The notes beneath the pieces were generated by a model, which was not told the DNA's origin, did not search any database, and saw only the letters and a program-made list of their open reading frames with translations. The position numbers and the translations under genes were made by a program. This document shows, piece by piece, positions 27,261 through 34,117 of a DNA stretch of 42,086 bases. Numbering within the stretch: the first letter of the stretch is position 1; every line of letters starts with the position of its first letter. The stretch is taken from the IMG/VR virus record IMGVR_UViG_3300033571_009650, positions 1-42,086 of that record; one strand, given 5' to 3'. This stretch comes from a virus.

Positions 27261-27599
27261 ATGTCAGTCAAGATCGAGAAGCGCGTCGTGGCCGTCGAGG
27301 TCGAGGTCGCGGCGGACGTTGCGGTGCTGGACGGCACCAACGCGCAGGACTTGATCGTGCGGCTCACCACCGCGCGTGAGGCGCTGAAGGAGTTGGAGGC
27401 CGAGAAGAAGGAGGCCGAGACTGCTCTCCGCGCTCTGCTGGGCGATGCCACGGTCGGCACCATCGGTGGGGTGGACCGCGTGTTCATCCAGTCGGTCACC
27501 CGCGAGGGAGTCGACCGCGAGGTTCTCAAGGAGAACTTCATCGAGGCGTACGAGGCTGCTCGTACTGCCACCACCTACACGGTCCTCAAGACCAAGTGA
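27261..27599 (+). CDS. Coiled protein with YqaJ-exonuclease-like C-terminus, 112 aa
   Basis: The second ATG (27261) has better spacing from TTAGGGAG than the one at 27255. After a strand region comes a coiled coil (LTTAREALKELEAEKKEAET). The end, GTIGGVDRVFIQSVTREGVD, then LKENFIEAYEAARTATTYTV, resembles the C-terminal add-on of phage YqaJ/RecE-like exonucleases, without the nuclease domain. It might be a partner or remnant of a recombination protein. The match is by eye. Confidence 0.6.
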   Translation: MSVKIEKRVVAVEVEVAADVAVLDGTNAQDLIVRLTTAREALKELEAEKKEAETALRALLGDATVGTIGGVDRVFIQSVTREGVDREVLKENFIEAYEAARTATTYTVLKTK

Positions 27600-27603
27600 G
27601 CGT

Positions 27604-27635
27604 GCGGGGGGTCGCCCTTAGGGTCGGCCCCCCGC
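27604..27635 (+). terminator. Hairpin terminator
   Basis: GCGGGGGG (27604-27611) pairs with CCCCCCGC (27628-27635), with further inner pairs; no T-run. Confidence 0.7.
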
Positions 27636-27689
27636 CCCTCTCCCCTCGCGGAGCGAAAAATATTTCATTGACCTATTGGAGGTGACAGC

Positions 27690-27899
27690 ATGAGCCGCGT
27701 CCCGCTGATCCGTAACGTACCCGGCGCCCGGTACAGCGTTCGTCTATCTAGCACGATGTGGGGCCGCCGCCTTGTCCTGTGGGACAACGAGGCCGACGTC
27801 CGCATGGACCCGAACCTGCATTGCTGGCCCTGCACCGCCCGAGGTGCGCGAGATGCCGAGGCTGAAGCCATGCGGCTCTCGCTGAGTTTGACATCATAA
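27690..27899 (+). CDS. Small basic protein, 69 aa
   Basis: ATG at 27690 behind GGAGGTGACAGC. RVPLIRNVPGARYSVRLSST, then WGRRLVLWDNEADVRM, then one CWPC pair and a Ser/Leu-rich end. No promoter fits between it and the preceding hairpin, so it may depend on read-through. Its last codons lie in the next TTGACA. Confidence 0.55.
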   Translation: MSRVPLIRNVPGARYSVRLSSTMWGRRLVLWDNEADVRMDPNLHCWPCTARGARDAEAEAMRLSLSLTS

Positions 27900-27916
27900 C
27901 TTCCACCTGCTAAGGT
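27888..27916 (+). promoter_or_regulatory. Promoter for the 27966-29505 operon
   Basis: TTGACA (27888-27893), 17-nt spacer, TAAGGT (27911-27916). Confidence 0.8.
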
Positions 27917-27965
27917 GGTACTAGCAACAAAGCAAGACACCCACAACGACGAAAGGACACCCACG

Positions 27966-28451
27966 ATGCTTGACAAGGACAAGCCTGTTCAGGGCTACGT
28001 CATCTATGCAGAGTTTCAGCACGCTGTCTACGGAACTAGGCAGATATTCTTCACCCCCGATGGTTTCACCTCTACTGGTCGTCTGGTTCCGATGCAGGCT
28101 CACTACCGGACGATCTCCAAGGACACGCCGCGCAAGCAATGGAAAACGACCTATGCTGGCAATGCCGACCTCGCAACTGCGATCAGTCGTTCAGAGTCCG
28201 GTGAAGGCGACTTTCATGCTCTGACAGCGACTCTCAGCGAAGAATGGGCTGAGACTCGCGTGCTTAGTGTTCTACGCGCTTACCTCAACCAGACCATCAT
28301 CAACAACTGGACGATGGTTGGCTCTCCGCTGGTGGTGGAGGCTTCCAAGCAGGACATGGACGATATCGTCCAGCGCAAGACACCCACGAAGATCATCTAT
28401 CGAATCAACCAATCTCGTGTGGCCGCAGGCTACCCTGAAGAGTTGTTCTAG
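27966..28451 (+). CDS. Hypothetical protein in the MoxR operon, 161 aa
   Basis: ATG at 27966 (CGAAAGGACACCCACG upstream). LDKDKPVQGYVIYAEFQHAV, then TRQIFFTPDGFTSTGRL begin a beta-rich part; helices follow (ETRVLSVLRAYLNQTIINNW, then SKQDMDDIVQRKTPTK). CTAGGGAGG lies between its stop and the ATPase gene, so the two share a transcript. A partner role for the ATPase is possible; no motif proves it. Confidence 0.62.
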   Translation: MLDKDKPVQGYVIYAEFQHAVYGTRQIFFTPDGFTSTGRLVPMQAHYRTISKDTPRKQWKTTYAGNADLATAISRSESGEGDFHALTATLSEEWAETRVLSVLRAYLNQTIINNWTMVGSPLVVEASKQDMDDIVQRKTPTKIIYRINQSRVAAGYPEELF

Positions 28452-28470
28452 GAACTAGGGAGGAATAGAC

Positions 28471-29505
28471 ATGAATACCGACTACATCAACATTGGAACG
28501 AAGGATGCCACAGGCACATCGTTCTATGAGAACATCATTCTCGCAGCGATGCAATCTGTCTCTGACGATGCTGCAATGCGATTGAACGCAAAGGTGCTTC
28601 CTCAGGGTCGCTACACAGAGCGTGCTGCGATGAAGCCTCGCACCCCTCGCGTCACGGCTGCTGCGGCTCCTGTCGTTTCCGCCGACGACGTATTCATCCG
28701 GCCCAATGGCGATCAGTATCACGCTCGCTTGTGGGGTGAGCATCAGGACGTGATGGTGCTCCGCAAGGCACGAGAGGCAACGAAGCGTGCTTATGCTGGT
28801 GCTGGTGGCTCCGCGATGTTCACGATGCTCTACGGCGCACCGGGATGCGGAAAGACTGCACTTGTGGAAGCAGCGTTCGGCGCAGAGTGCTACACGCTCC
28901 TTGGTACTGGTGACGTCGAAGTTGCGGACCTCATTGGTGGCTATGTTCAGTTGCCTAGTGGTGGGTTCGTCTGGCAGGACGGCGACCTCATCAAGGCTGC
29001 TGAAGAGGGCAAGGTCTACTTCATCGACGAGATCGGACTCATCGACCCGAAGGTGCTCTCTGTGCTCTACGGACTCATGGATGGTCGTCGTGAGATCACC
29101 ATCAATGCGAACCCTGAGCGCGGGACTGTCAAGGCTCACGAGGACTTCTACGTCGTGGCCGCGACCAATCCCAACGCACCGGGAGTGCGGCTCTCTGAGG
29201 CTCTCCTGTCGCGCTTTACGGCGCAGGTGGAGATGACTACCGACTGGTCGCTCGCTCGCAAGTTGGGCGTGCCGACGACTCTCGTCACCGCCGCGCAGAA
29301 TCTCAACAAGAAGCGCGACTCTGGTGAGTGCTCGTGGGCACCTCAGATGCGAGAGTTGCTCGCGTTCCGCGATATCGCTGCTGAGTTTGGCACGAAGTTT
29401 GCGATCTCTAATCTGCTCGCCGCTTCACCTGAGATGGACCGGCCCATCGTGGCCGATGTTCTGACACGGGCATATGGCGACGAGTGCAAGCCTGCGCGTA
29501 TCTGA
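28471..29505 (+). CDS. MoxR-type AAA+ ATPase
   Basis: 344 aa from ATG 28471. Walker A is GAPGCGKTA (122-130) and Walker B is VYFIDEIG (D186, E187). Sensor 1 lies in VVAATNPNAPGVRLSEALLSRF, with the arginine finger nearby. The N-terminal 110 residues are poorly conserved. MoxR ATPases work with VWA-domain proteins as chaperones that insert metals or remodel complexes; the next large gene (29659) encodes exactly such a partner. Confidence 0.9.
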   Translation: MNTDYINIGTKDATGTSFYENIILAAMQSVSDDAAMRLNAKVLPQGRYTERAAMKPRTPRVTAAAAPVVSADDVFIRPNGDQYHARLWGEHQDVMVLRKAREATKRAYAGAGGSAMFTMLYGAPGCGKTALVEAAFGAECYTLLGTGDVEVADLIGGYVQLPSGGFVWQDGDLIKAAEEGKVYFIDEIGLIDPKVLSVLYGLMDGRREITINANPERGTVKAHEDFYVVAATNPNAPGVRLSEALLSRFTAQVEMTTDWSLARKLGVPTTLVTAAQNLNKKRDSGECSWAPQMRELLAFRDIAAEFGTKFAISNLLAASPEMDRPIVADVLTRAYGDECKPARI

Positions 29506-29528
29506 TCCCTAGCAGGTATGCGCGGAAG

Positions 29529-29566
29529 GGGAGGGGGGAGTGCATGTGGGTGTCCTCCCCCCTCCC
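29529..29566 (+). terminator. Terminator after the ATPase gene
   Basis: GGGAGGGGGGAG (29529-29540) pairs exactly with 29555-29566; no T-run. Confidence 0.7.
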
Positions 29567-29575
29567 GACTCTCAC

Positions 29576-29605
29576 TTGACACCCCACCCATCTATGCCTT
29601 ACCAT
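29576..29605 (+). promoter_or_regulatory. Promoter for the VWA gene
   Basis: TTGACA (29576-29581), 18-nt spacer, TACCAT (29600-29605). Confidence 0.78.
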
Positions 29606-29611
29606 AGACAC

Positions 29612-29632
29612 TAGCCGGAGGGACACCGGCTA
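29612..29632 (+). promoter_or_regulatory. Leader hairpin with AGGGACA loop
   Basis: TAGCCGG and CCGGCTA form 7 bp around AGGGACA. Here the ribosome site is ACAGGAGGCAAGG rather than CTAGGGAGG. Confidence 0.55.
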
Positions 29633-29658
29633 CAACGACGAATGACAGGAGGCAAGGA

Positions 29659-31482
29659 ATGGCTCATCTAAAGCACACAGGAGAGCGTGCGGCTGCGACT
29701 GATATTCGCTGGCTAAAGCGCGGTGCAGAGATCGCGGCTCTGGCTAATGAGTGGTCGGGACGTGGCGATCTGGTCGCGTACGTCGGCCCCGGTGCCGGTG
29801 GTCCGGCTCCGGCTTGCTACGCGCCGCACCTCGCAGAGATCGAAGTGAACGTGGACGTTGCATTCGCTCCCGGCATCGACCCTGACGTCGTGGGTGATCT
29901 CCGCGACCGCGACAACCAATACGCATGGGCTAAGGGCATCGGCGCAATCAAGCATGAGGCGCTACATGCTAAGTGCTCTCATTGGTCAATGCCTAATGCT
30001 CAGGCTGCATTGAAGGCTGATGAGTATGCGGCTCTGGTGTTGTTGGAAGAAGGTCGTATCGAAGCGCGTGGAGTGCTTGCCAATCCTTCCGACCGTGTAT
30101 TCCTCCGCGCTTGCGCGATGGACATTGTGCTTGCTGACGCTCGTGTAGCGTTCGGCTCAATGACCGACATTCGTGCGGCTGCACAGTTGGTCGCCTTGCT
30201 TCATGCTCGTGTGATCGTTGGCATCCTTGATGAGTCAGAGGTGTACGAGATCATGGATAAGGTCGAGGACATTCTTGGTTCTGATCTGGTGGACTCTTTG
30301 CTCGCTCTCGTTCGTACGGCGCAAGCACACTCAAACGATTACAACATCGACGCGCTCTACCCTGTAGCGCAGGAGTGGGCGCGTCTCGTGCGCGAGGCTT
30401 CACAAGAAGCAGGAGAGCCTCAGCCGAACGAAGATGGTGAAGGCATCCCCGGTGGCTCTGGTGAATCCTCTGAGGACGGTTCAGGATGCATGAGTGACTT
30501 CATGCAGGACATTCTTGAAGCGATGGAAGATGCGGCTGAGACTGTCGCTATCAACAACAACGACGACCTCGCGGATCAAGAAGAAGGAGAGGCATGGAAG
30601 AAGGTTGTCGAGGCACGCGCTAAGAGCGCCCGTGAGCAGAAGGACAACGCACACACCGCCGCTAAGGTCTTTGATCGTCCGAAGGAGGGAGGATCGAAGA
30701 GTGCTTCATTCCTGTGCGAGCGACGTGCTCCGCGTCCGAATGAGCGCATCGCTGCGGTGACAGTTGCTCAACAGTTGGAGCGTGCAAAGTACCGCGAGCG
30801 CGATATCACCGAAGTGCGTGACATTCTTCCTCCCGGTCGGCTCCGCACCCGTGCGATGGTGCAGGCTGCGGCTCAGAAGGCACAGGGTCGTATGGTGCAG
30901 GCCGAAGCATGGAAGCGCAAGGTACGCAAGCACACGGATGAGCCGACGCTCACCATCGGCGTGATGGTCGATATCAGCGGGTCGATGGGCATGGCGATGG
31001 AGCCAATGGCGACGACGGCGTACGTTATGAGTGAGGCAGGACGCCGCGTGCAGGCTCGCTCTGCGATGGTCTACTACGGGAATACAGTCTTTCCGACTCT
31101 GAAGCCGGGTGAGCATCTCAGCGAGGTGCAGGTCTACACCGCACCTGACGGCACGGAGAAGTTTGACGAAGCGTTCCGCGCTCTGGACGGTGCGCTGAAT
31201 CTCCTGCACGGCACGGGAGCGCGACTGCTCGTTGTCTGCTCTGACGGTGCGTACACTCACGAAGAGCGCACGGCTGCTCATCATTGGGTGAAGCGATGCG
31301 AAGCCGAAGGAGTCGCGGTTCTCTGGCTCCCGTTCGGTGACGGTCGGGATGCTGACTACATCCTGAAGGGCACTAGCACGGCGAGCATCGTGCGCGGCAC
31401 GATGAACCCGGCTGCGGCTGCGTTGGAGATTGGCAAGGCTGCTGCGGCTGCGCTGACGAAGGTCGGCCAGCGCGTCGGCTGA
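29659..31482 (+). CDS. VWA-domain protein with HExxH metallopeptidase-like motif
   Basis: 607 aa from ATG 29659. The N-terminal half contains IKHEALHAKCSH (HExxH at 99-103), the zinc-site pattern of the metallopeptidase-like domain often found before VWA domains in phage and bacterial MoxR partners. An acidic linker (about residues 255-320) follows. The C-terminal VWA domain has the MIDAS motif DISGSMG (D438-S440-S442) and a later LLVVCSDGAYTHEERT. With the upstream ATPase it should form a MoxR-VWA remodelling pair. The peptidase activity is not certain, since a third zinc ligand was not identified. Confidence 0.85.
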   Translation: MAHLKHTGERAAATDIRWLKRGAEIAALANEWSGRGDLVAYVGPGAGGPAPACYAPHLAEIEVNVDVAFAPGIDPDVVGDLRDRDNQYAWAKGIGAIKHEALHAKCSHWSMPNAQAALKADEYAALVLLEEGRIEARGVLANPSDRVFLRACAMDIVLADARVAFGSMTDIRAAAQLVALLHARVIVGILDESEVYEIMDKVEDILGSDLVDSLLALVRTAQAHSNDYNIDALYPVAQEWARLVREASQEAGEPQPNEDGEGIPGGSGESSEDGSGCMSDFMQDILEAMEDAAETVAINNNDDLADQEEGEAWKKVVEARAKSAREQKDNAHTAAKVFDRPKEGGSKSASFLCERRAPRPNERIAAVTVAQQLERAKYRERDITEVRDILPPGRLRTRAMVQAAAQKAQGRMVQAEAWKRKVRKHTDEPTLTIGVMVDISGSMGMAMEPMATTAYVMSEAGRRVQARSAMVYYGNTVFPTLKPGEHLSEVQVYTAPDGTEKFDEAFRALDGALNLLHGTGARLLVVCSDGAYTHEERTAAHHWVKRCEAEGVAVLWLPFGDGRDADYILKGTSTASIVRGTMNPAAAALEIGKAAAAALTKVGQRVG

Positions 31483-31488
31483 CAGGCT

Positions 31489-31542
31489 CCGGTTGGGTGA
31501 CGTTCGCAAGCCTCCCTGCGTGTGTCCCCGTCACCCAGCCGG
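31489..31542 (+). terminator. Hairpin after the VWA gene
   Basis: CCGGTTGGGTGACG (31489-31502) pairs with 31529-31542 (one G-U) across a 26-nt loop; no T-run. Confidence 0.6.
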
Positions 31543-31555
31543 TGACTCCCCCAAC

Positions 31556-31584
31556 TTGACAATGTCGGCACGGTCCTGTATCGT
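31556..31584 (+). promoter_or_regulatory. Promoter for gene 31629
   Basis: TTGACA (31556-31561), 17-nt spacer, TATCGT (31579-31584). Confidence 0.8.
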
Positions 31585-31593
31585 ATCTCCTGT

Positions 31594-31610
31594 CAGCCCA
31601 AGGAGGGCTG
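31594..31610 (+). promoter_or_regulatory. Leader hairpin with AAGGA loop
   Basis: CAGCCC and GGGCTG form 6 bp around AAGGA, upstream of ACAGGGAGG. Confidence 0.6.
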
Positions 31611-31628
31611 CGAAACAGGGAGGCAGAC

Positions 31629-31922
31629 ATGGCGCTACGATGCGAGGACTACCCGTGCTGCGGACACACCCCCAGCGACCCGTGCGACTACAGCGGCCCG
31701 ACCAGCAGCGACATGCTGGCGAATCCGGCCCGGTACCACCTCGGCTGTGACCATGAGGTCGGCTGCGAGTACGAGGCGGACGAGGACTACGAGGACGAGG
31801 ACGAGGATGAGCGGGAGGACTACGAGGACCACGAGTCGGTCGATGCGGACTCCTACGTTCTCGCCTCAGCCGGGTGGGGAACGGATGAGGACTACGGTCA
31901 CTTCAGCGGCTACGAGGACTAG
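31629..31922 (+). CDS. Acidic protein with Cys knuckle, 97 aa
   Basis: ATG at 31629 behind CAGGGAGGCAGAC. CEDYPCCGHTPSDPCDYSG is a Cys/His block, then CDHEVGCEYEADEDYEDEDE runs into a low-complexity Asp/Glu stretch, and the end is YGHFSGYED. The acidic tract comes from repeated GAGGAC codons, as also in gene 34118. Possibly a DNA-mimic-like or metal-binding protein; unproven. Confidence 0.62.
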   Translation: MALRCEDYPCCGHTPSDPCDYSGPTSSDMLANPARYHLGCDHEVGCEYEADEDYEDEDEDEREDYEDHESVDADSYVLASAGWGTDEDYGHFSGYED

Positions 31923-31931
31923 CGGTTGCAG

Positions 31932-31959
31932 GTGCGGGGGAGAGCAATCTCCCCCGCAC
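31932..31959 (+). terminator. Hairpin terminator
   Basis: GTGCGGGGGAGA (31932-31943) pairs exactly with 31948-31959 around GCAA. Confidence 0.75.
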
Positions 31960-32062
31960 GGCACGCCCACTCAAAAATATTTATCGCCCCCGCGCTAGGC
32001 GAGCACAAAAAATATTTGCCAGCACCGGGCGTCTGCTCCTTGGTGACACGTTGGCATAGGAC

Positions 32063-32091
32063 TTGACAATGGCAGGTAGGTATGATACGAT
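32063..32091 (+). promoter_or_regulatory. Promoter for gene 32121
   Basis: TTGACA (32063-32068), 17-nt spacer beginning ATGGCAGG, TACGAT (32086-32091). Confidence 0.85.
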
Positions 32092-32120
32092 GCTCTCATC
32101 ATCACCTAGGGAGGTGAAAC

Positions 32121-32360
32121 ATGGAGCAGATCAACAAGAGCGCACGCGAGTGGCAACTATTCTCCGACGAGGATGGAGCCGACGCCGCAGCGCAGGCGCT
32201 CAACGACGCGGCCAATGCGTTCGTGCAGGCGTTCACGGAGGGCATCCGTAACTGGAACCGTGTAGCCAACCAGCACGCCGAGGTTGGCGCAGCGGATACG
32301 GAGCCGCGTGCGGAGTTTGCGGAGATCGTCCGCAAGACCATCGCGGACTGGCTGGACTAA
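32121..32360 (+). CDS. Helical hypothetical protein, 79 aa
   Basis: ATG at 32121 behind CCTAGGGAGGTGAAAC. EQINKSAREWQLFSDEDGAD, then AAAQALNDAANAFVQAFTEG, then AEFAEIVRKTIADWLD: an alanine-rich helical protein, mildly acidic. No motif recognised. Confidence 0.62.
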   Translation: MEQINKSAREWQLFSDEDGADAAAQALNDAANAFVQAFTEGIRNWNRVANQHAEVGAADTEPRAEFAEIVRKTIADWLD

Positions 32361-32366
32361 CTGGAA

Positions 32367-32388
32367 GGCGGGGGCCTTGGCCCCCGCC
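32367..32388 (+). terminator. Hairpin terminator
   Basis: GGCGGGGGCC (32367-32376) pairs exactly with 32379-32388, then CTCTCC. Confidence 0.72.
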
Positions 32389-32400
32389 TCTCCACAGGAC

Positions 32401-32430
32401 TTGACACCTGTCAGGTCTATGCAATAGAGT
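32401..32430 (+). promoter_or_regulatory. Promoter for gene 32465
   Basis: TTGACA (32401-32406), 18-nt spacer with TGTCAGG, TAGAGT (32425-32430). Confidence 0.82.
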
Positions 32431-32464
32431 CTACACATCAGGCAAGACCAACTAGGGAGGCAAG

Positions 32465-32746
32465 ATGTTCACCAACGCACCAACCCTCATCAACGGTACG
32501 TCCTTGCAGGGAACGATCAGGACGACGCGGGCGCACATTGAATCCGTGTTTGGCGCACCGACGTACGACAACGGCGACCCTGAGGACAAGGTCATTACCG
32601 AGTGGCAACTGACGTTTGACAACGGCGTCATTGCGACGATCTACGACTGGAAGAACTACGCAAAGGTCGGCATGAACGATCCGTACGACTGGCACATCGG
32701 TGGCAAGGACTACCGTGCGGTCGAAGCAGTCAGCGCGGCTCTGTAG
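32465..32746 (+). CDS. Widely conserved small phage protein, 93 aa
   Basis: ATG at 32465 behind CTAGGGAGGCAAG. SLQGTIRTTRAHIESVFGAP, then DKVITEWQLTFDNGVIATIY, then DWKNYAKV and WHIGGKDYRAVEAV follow a pattern common to small phage proteins (L-x-G-x-x-x-T-x-x-x-L-x-x-x-FG-x-P, then V-T-x-EW, then A-T-I-YDWK, then W-HIGG). No function is known; the fold is probably a small beta domain with a C-terminal helix. Confidence 0.75.
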   Translation: MFTNAPTLINGTSLQGTIRTTRAHIESVFGAPTYDNGDPEDKVITEWQLTFDNGVIATIYDWKNYAKVGMNDPYDWHIGGKDYRAVEAVSAAL

Positions 32747-32764
32747 CCAACCTGAGCCACCGAC

Positions 32765-32794
32765 TTGACAAGTGGCAGGTCGGTATGATAGAGT
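32765..32794 (+). promoter_or_regulatory. Promoter for the long non-coding transcript
   Basis: TTGACA (32765-32770), 18-nt spacer with TGGCAGG, TAGAGT (32789-32794). No protein gene follows before the terminator at 33180. Confidence 0.8.
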
Positions 32795-32973
32795 TGTGCC
32801 AACGACGACAACGAAAGGATGTGATGCGATTGCTCTAAGGCAAAGAGGCCAGAGGAGACAGACTCTCTAAGGCGACAATCCTCTAAGGGGAGGGACCGCC
32901 GAAGCCTCATCGAATCTCCGGGGAGAGACCGCAACCAGCGGTCGGCTCCCACAGGCCAACAACTAAATAGCGA

Positions 32974-33041
32974 GCGCCGGGTGCTGGGCACGGATTGGTC
33001 TCCAAAGCCGATCCCGCTGGGTTCGATTCCTAGACGGCGTG
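32974..33041 (+). tRNA. tRNA-Trp(CCA)-like domain with reduced D-arm
   Basis: The acceptor GCGCCG pairs with CGGCGT at 33035-33040. The anticodon loop CTCCAAA has anticodon CCA on a stem TTGGT/GCCGA, extendable to 7 bp. The variable loop is TCCCG. The T-arm CTGGG-TTCGATT-CCTAG is canonical. The D-arm is odd: GTGC-TGG-GCAC, with a three-base loop and no GG pair to dock with the T-loop. No CCA is encoded. It could be a minimal tRNA, a tRNA mimic or a decaying gene. Confidence 0.65.
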
Positions 33042-33179
33042 CGGGCATCACTTCCCTGCAAACAGAGGTGATGCGCTGGCGGAGGGTTGCAGACCTCGCG
33101 GCCAGCCGGGACGACGACGAAGGTCGGGGATGCGGCGGCATCATGGCTCCCTTTGGGGAGAGACCGCCACCACGTCAGG

Positions 33180-33214
33180 AAAGACCGGGCGGGATACCTG
33201 CCCGGTCTTTCTTT
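33180..33214 (+). terminator. Terminator of the non-coding transcript
   Basis: AAAGACCGGGC (33180-33190) pairs exactly with 33200-33210, then CTTTG. Confidence 0.88.
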
Positions 33215-33338
33215 GTGCGGAGGCGCGGAAAAAATATTTGCGCCGAGAAAACAAGAAAAAATAAAATAGCAACTTCCCCAAAGTTTCGTGATCTTGGCAC
33301 GTCCTCTTGGAACATCCTGCCGCACCCTCTCCCACAAC

Positions 33339-33367
33339 TTGACAATGGCAGGGGCATCCTGTAAACT
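33339..33367 (+). promoter_or_regulatory. Promoter for gene 33406
   Basis: TTGACA (33339-33344), 17-nt spacer beginning ATGGCAGG, TAAACT (33362-33367). Confidence 0.83.
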
Positions 33368-33405
33368 ACCTGCTACAAGGCACGGCCAACCTAGGGAGGT
33401 ACAAG

Positions 33406-33540
33406 ATGTGCGTCAGCCAGACTGACAAGATCGACACCACGGTCACCCGCGTGTGGTGCGACAACTGCAACTGCTCGCATGTGCAGCACCCCCGCGCTCC
33501 GTGGATTTCCTGTCCCGAGTCGCCGGACTGCGAGTTTTAG
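33406..33540 (+). CDS. Cys-rich protein, 44 aa
   Basis: ATG at 33406 behind CCTAGGGAGGTACAAG. WCDNCNCSHVQHPRAPW, then CPESPDC: five Cys and two His in 28 residues, suggesting a zinc knuckle. MCVSQTDKIDTTVTRV forms the N-terminus. No family is recognised. Confidence 0.62.
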   Translation: MCVSQTDKIDTTVTRVWCDNCNCSHVQHPRAPWISCPESPDCEF

Positions 33541-33546
33541 CCTCGC

Positions 33547-33578
33547 GTGCGGGGGTCGGAGGAATCCGGCCCCCGCAC
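33547..33578 (+). terminator. Hairpin terminator
   Basis: GTGCGGGGG plus CGGA pairs with TCCG plus CCCCCGCAC with one mismatch around GGAA. Confidence 0.72.
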
Positions 33579-33604
33579 TTCCCACCGCGACACGGCGACA
33601 CAAC

Positions 33605-33633
33605 TTGACAATGGCAGCCAAGTGTGGCAAGAT
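33605..33633 (+). promoter_or_regulatory. Promoter for gene 33671
   Basis: TTGACA (33605-33610), 17-nt spacer beginning ATGGCAG, CAAGAT (33628-33633). Confidence 0.7.
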
Positions 33634-33670
33634 AGGACACAACAGCAGGACAACCACTAGGGAGGAACCA

Positions 33671-33928
33671 ATGAACAACTACCCACCCGGCGTCACCGGC
33701 AGGGAGCCGCAGATCGCTGGCTTCGATGACGAGACCGACGAGTACCGTGAGTGCGACGGCGAGGTCTACAACGACGAGACCGACGAGTCCACGCCGTGTG
33801 TGTTCGCTGGCAAGGTCAGCATCGGCTGGTCTGGACGGCGCGGATTCTGGACGTGTCCGGTCTGCGACCGGGACAACGCGGATGAGGCGGACGAGCCTGA
33901 CTACTTCGACCTCTGGAACGAGGACTGA
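33671..33928 (+). CDS. Acidic protein with CPVC motif, 85 aa
   Basis: ATG at 33671 behind CTAGGGAGGAACCA. The N-terminal half is acidic (DDETDEYRECDGEVYNDETD). GWSGRRGFWTCPVCDRDN is a zinc-type knuckle that may pair with C28 and C43; then EADEPDYFDLWNED. Not recognised. Confidence 0.62.
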   Translation: MNNYPPGVTGREPQIAGFDDETDEYRECDGEVYNDETDESTPCVFAGKVSIGWSGRRGFWTCPVCDRDNADEADEPDYFDLWNED

Positions 33929-33942
33929 GAGGCCAAGACAAC

Positions 33943-33974
33943 AACGGACCCCCGGCGAAAGTCGGGGGTCCGTT
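33943..33974 (+). terminator. Terminator with GAAA loop
   Basis: AACGGACCCCCGGC (33943-33956) pairs with 33961-33974 (one G-U) around GAAA, then CGTTTG. Confidence 0.8.
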
Positions 33975-34077
33975 CGTTTGTGCGGCGGGACGCAAAAAAT
34001 ATTTATCCGCAGAGCGGTCGCGGAACGTCTGCGGAATCAAGTGTCAATGACTGGGAATAATCTAGTCCTCGCCGGAG

Positions 34078-34117
34078 TTGACATATGTGTAAGGCACCGC
34101 CAACTAGGGAGGCAACA
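34078..34117 (+). promoter_or_regulatory. Leader of gene 34118 with an orphan -35 box
   Basis: TTGACA (34078-34083) is followed after only six bases by TAAGGC, then CTAGGGAGG. All other promoters of the array have 17-18 bases here, so about one helical turn seems deleted. Expression may come from elsewhere. Confidence 0.5.

Larger units (their letters stand above)
32801..33214 (+). ncRNA. Non-coding transcript of about 410 nt with tRNA-like domain
   Basis: It has its own promoter and strong terminator and no convincing coding frame beyond a four-codon ATG...TAA near 32824. The sequence is a chain of hairpins. The word CTCTAAGG recurs three times between 32830 and 32890. GGGGAGRGACCGC recurs three times (about 32887, 32920 and 33155). 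GCATCAC/GTGATGC and GCTGGC/GCCAGC stems follow the tRNA-like part. It is probably processed to release the tRNA-like domain. The role of the flanks is unknown. Confidence 0.7.

Noticed and set aside
29713-30184. Several long leftward frames opposite the VWA gene
   Set aside because: Shadows of the strong codon pattern of the rightward gene; no start signals and no family resemblance.
32974-33214. tmRNA or group I intron in the non-coding transcript
   Set aside because: There is a complete anticodon arm and no tag reading frame, so it is not tmRNA; the CTAGACGG resemblance to an intron R element is just the T-arm and acceptor.
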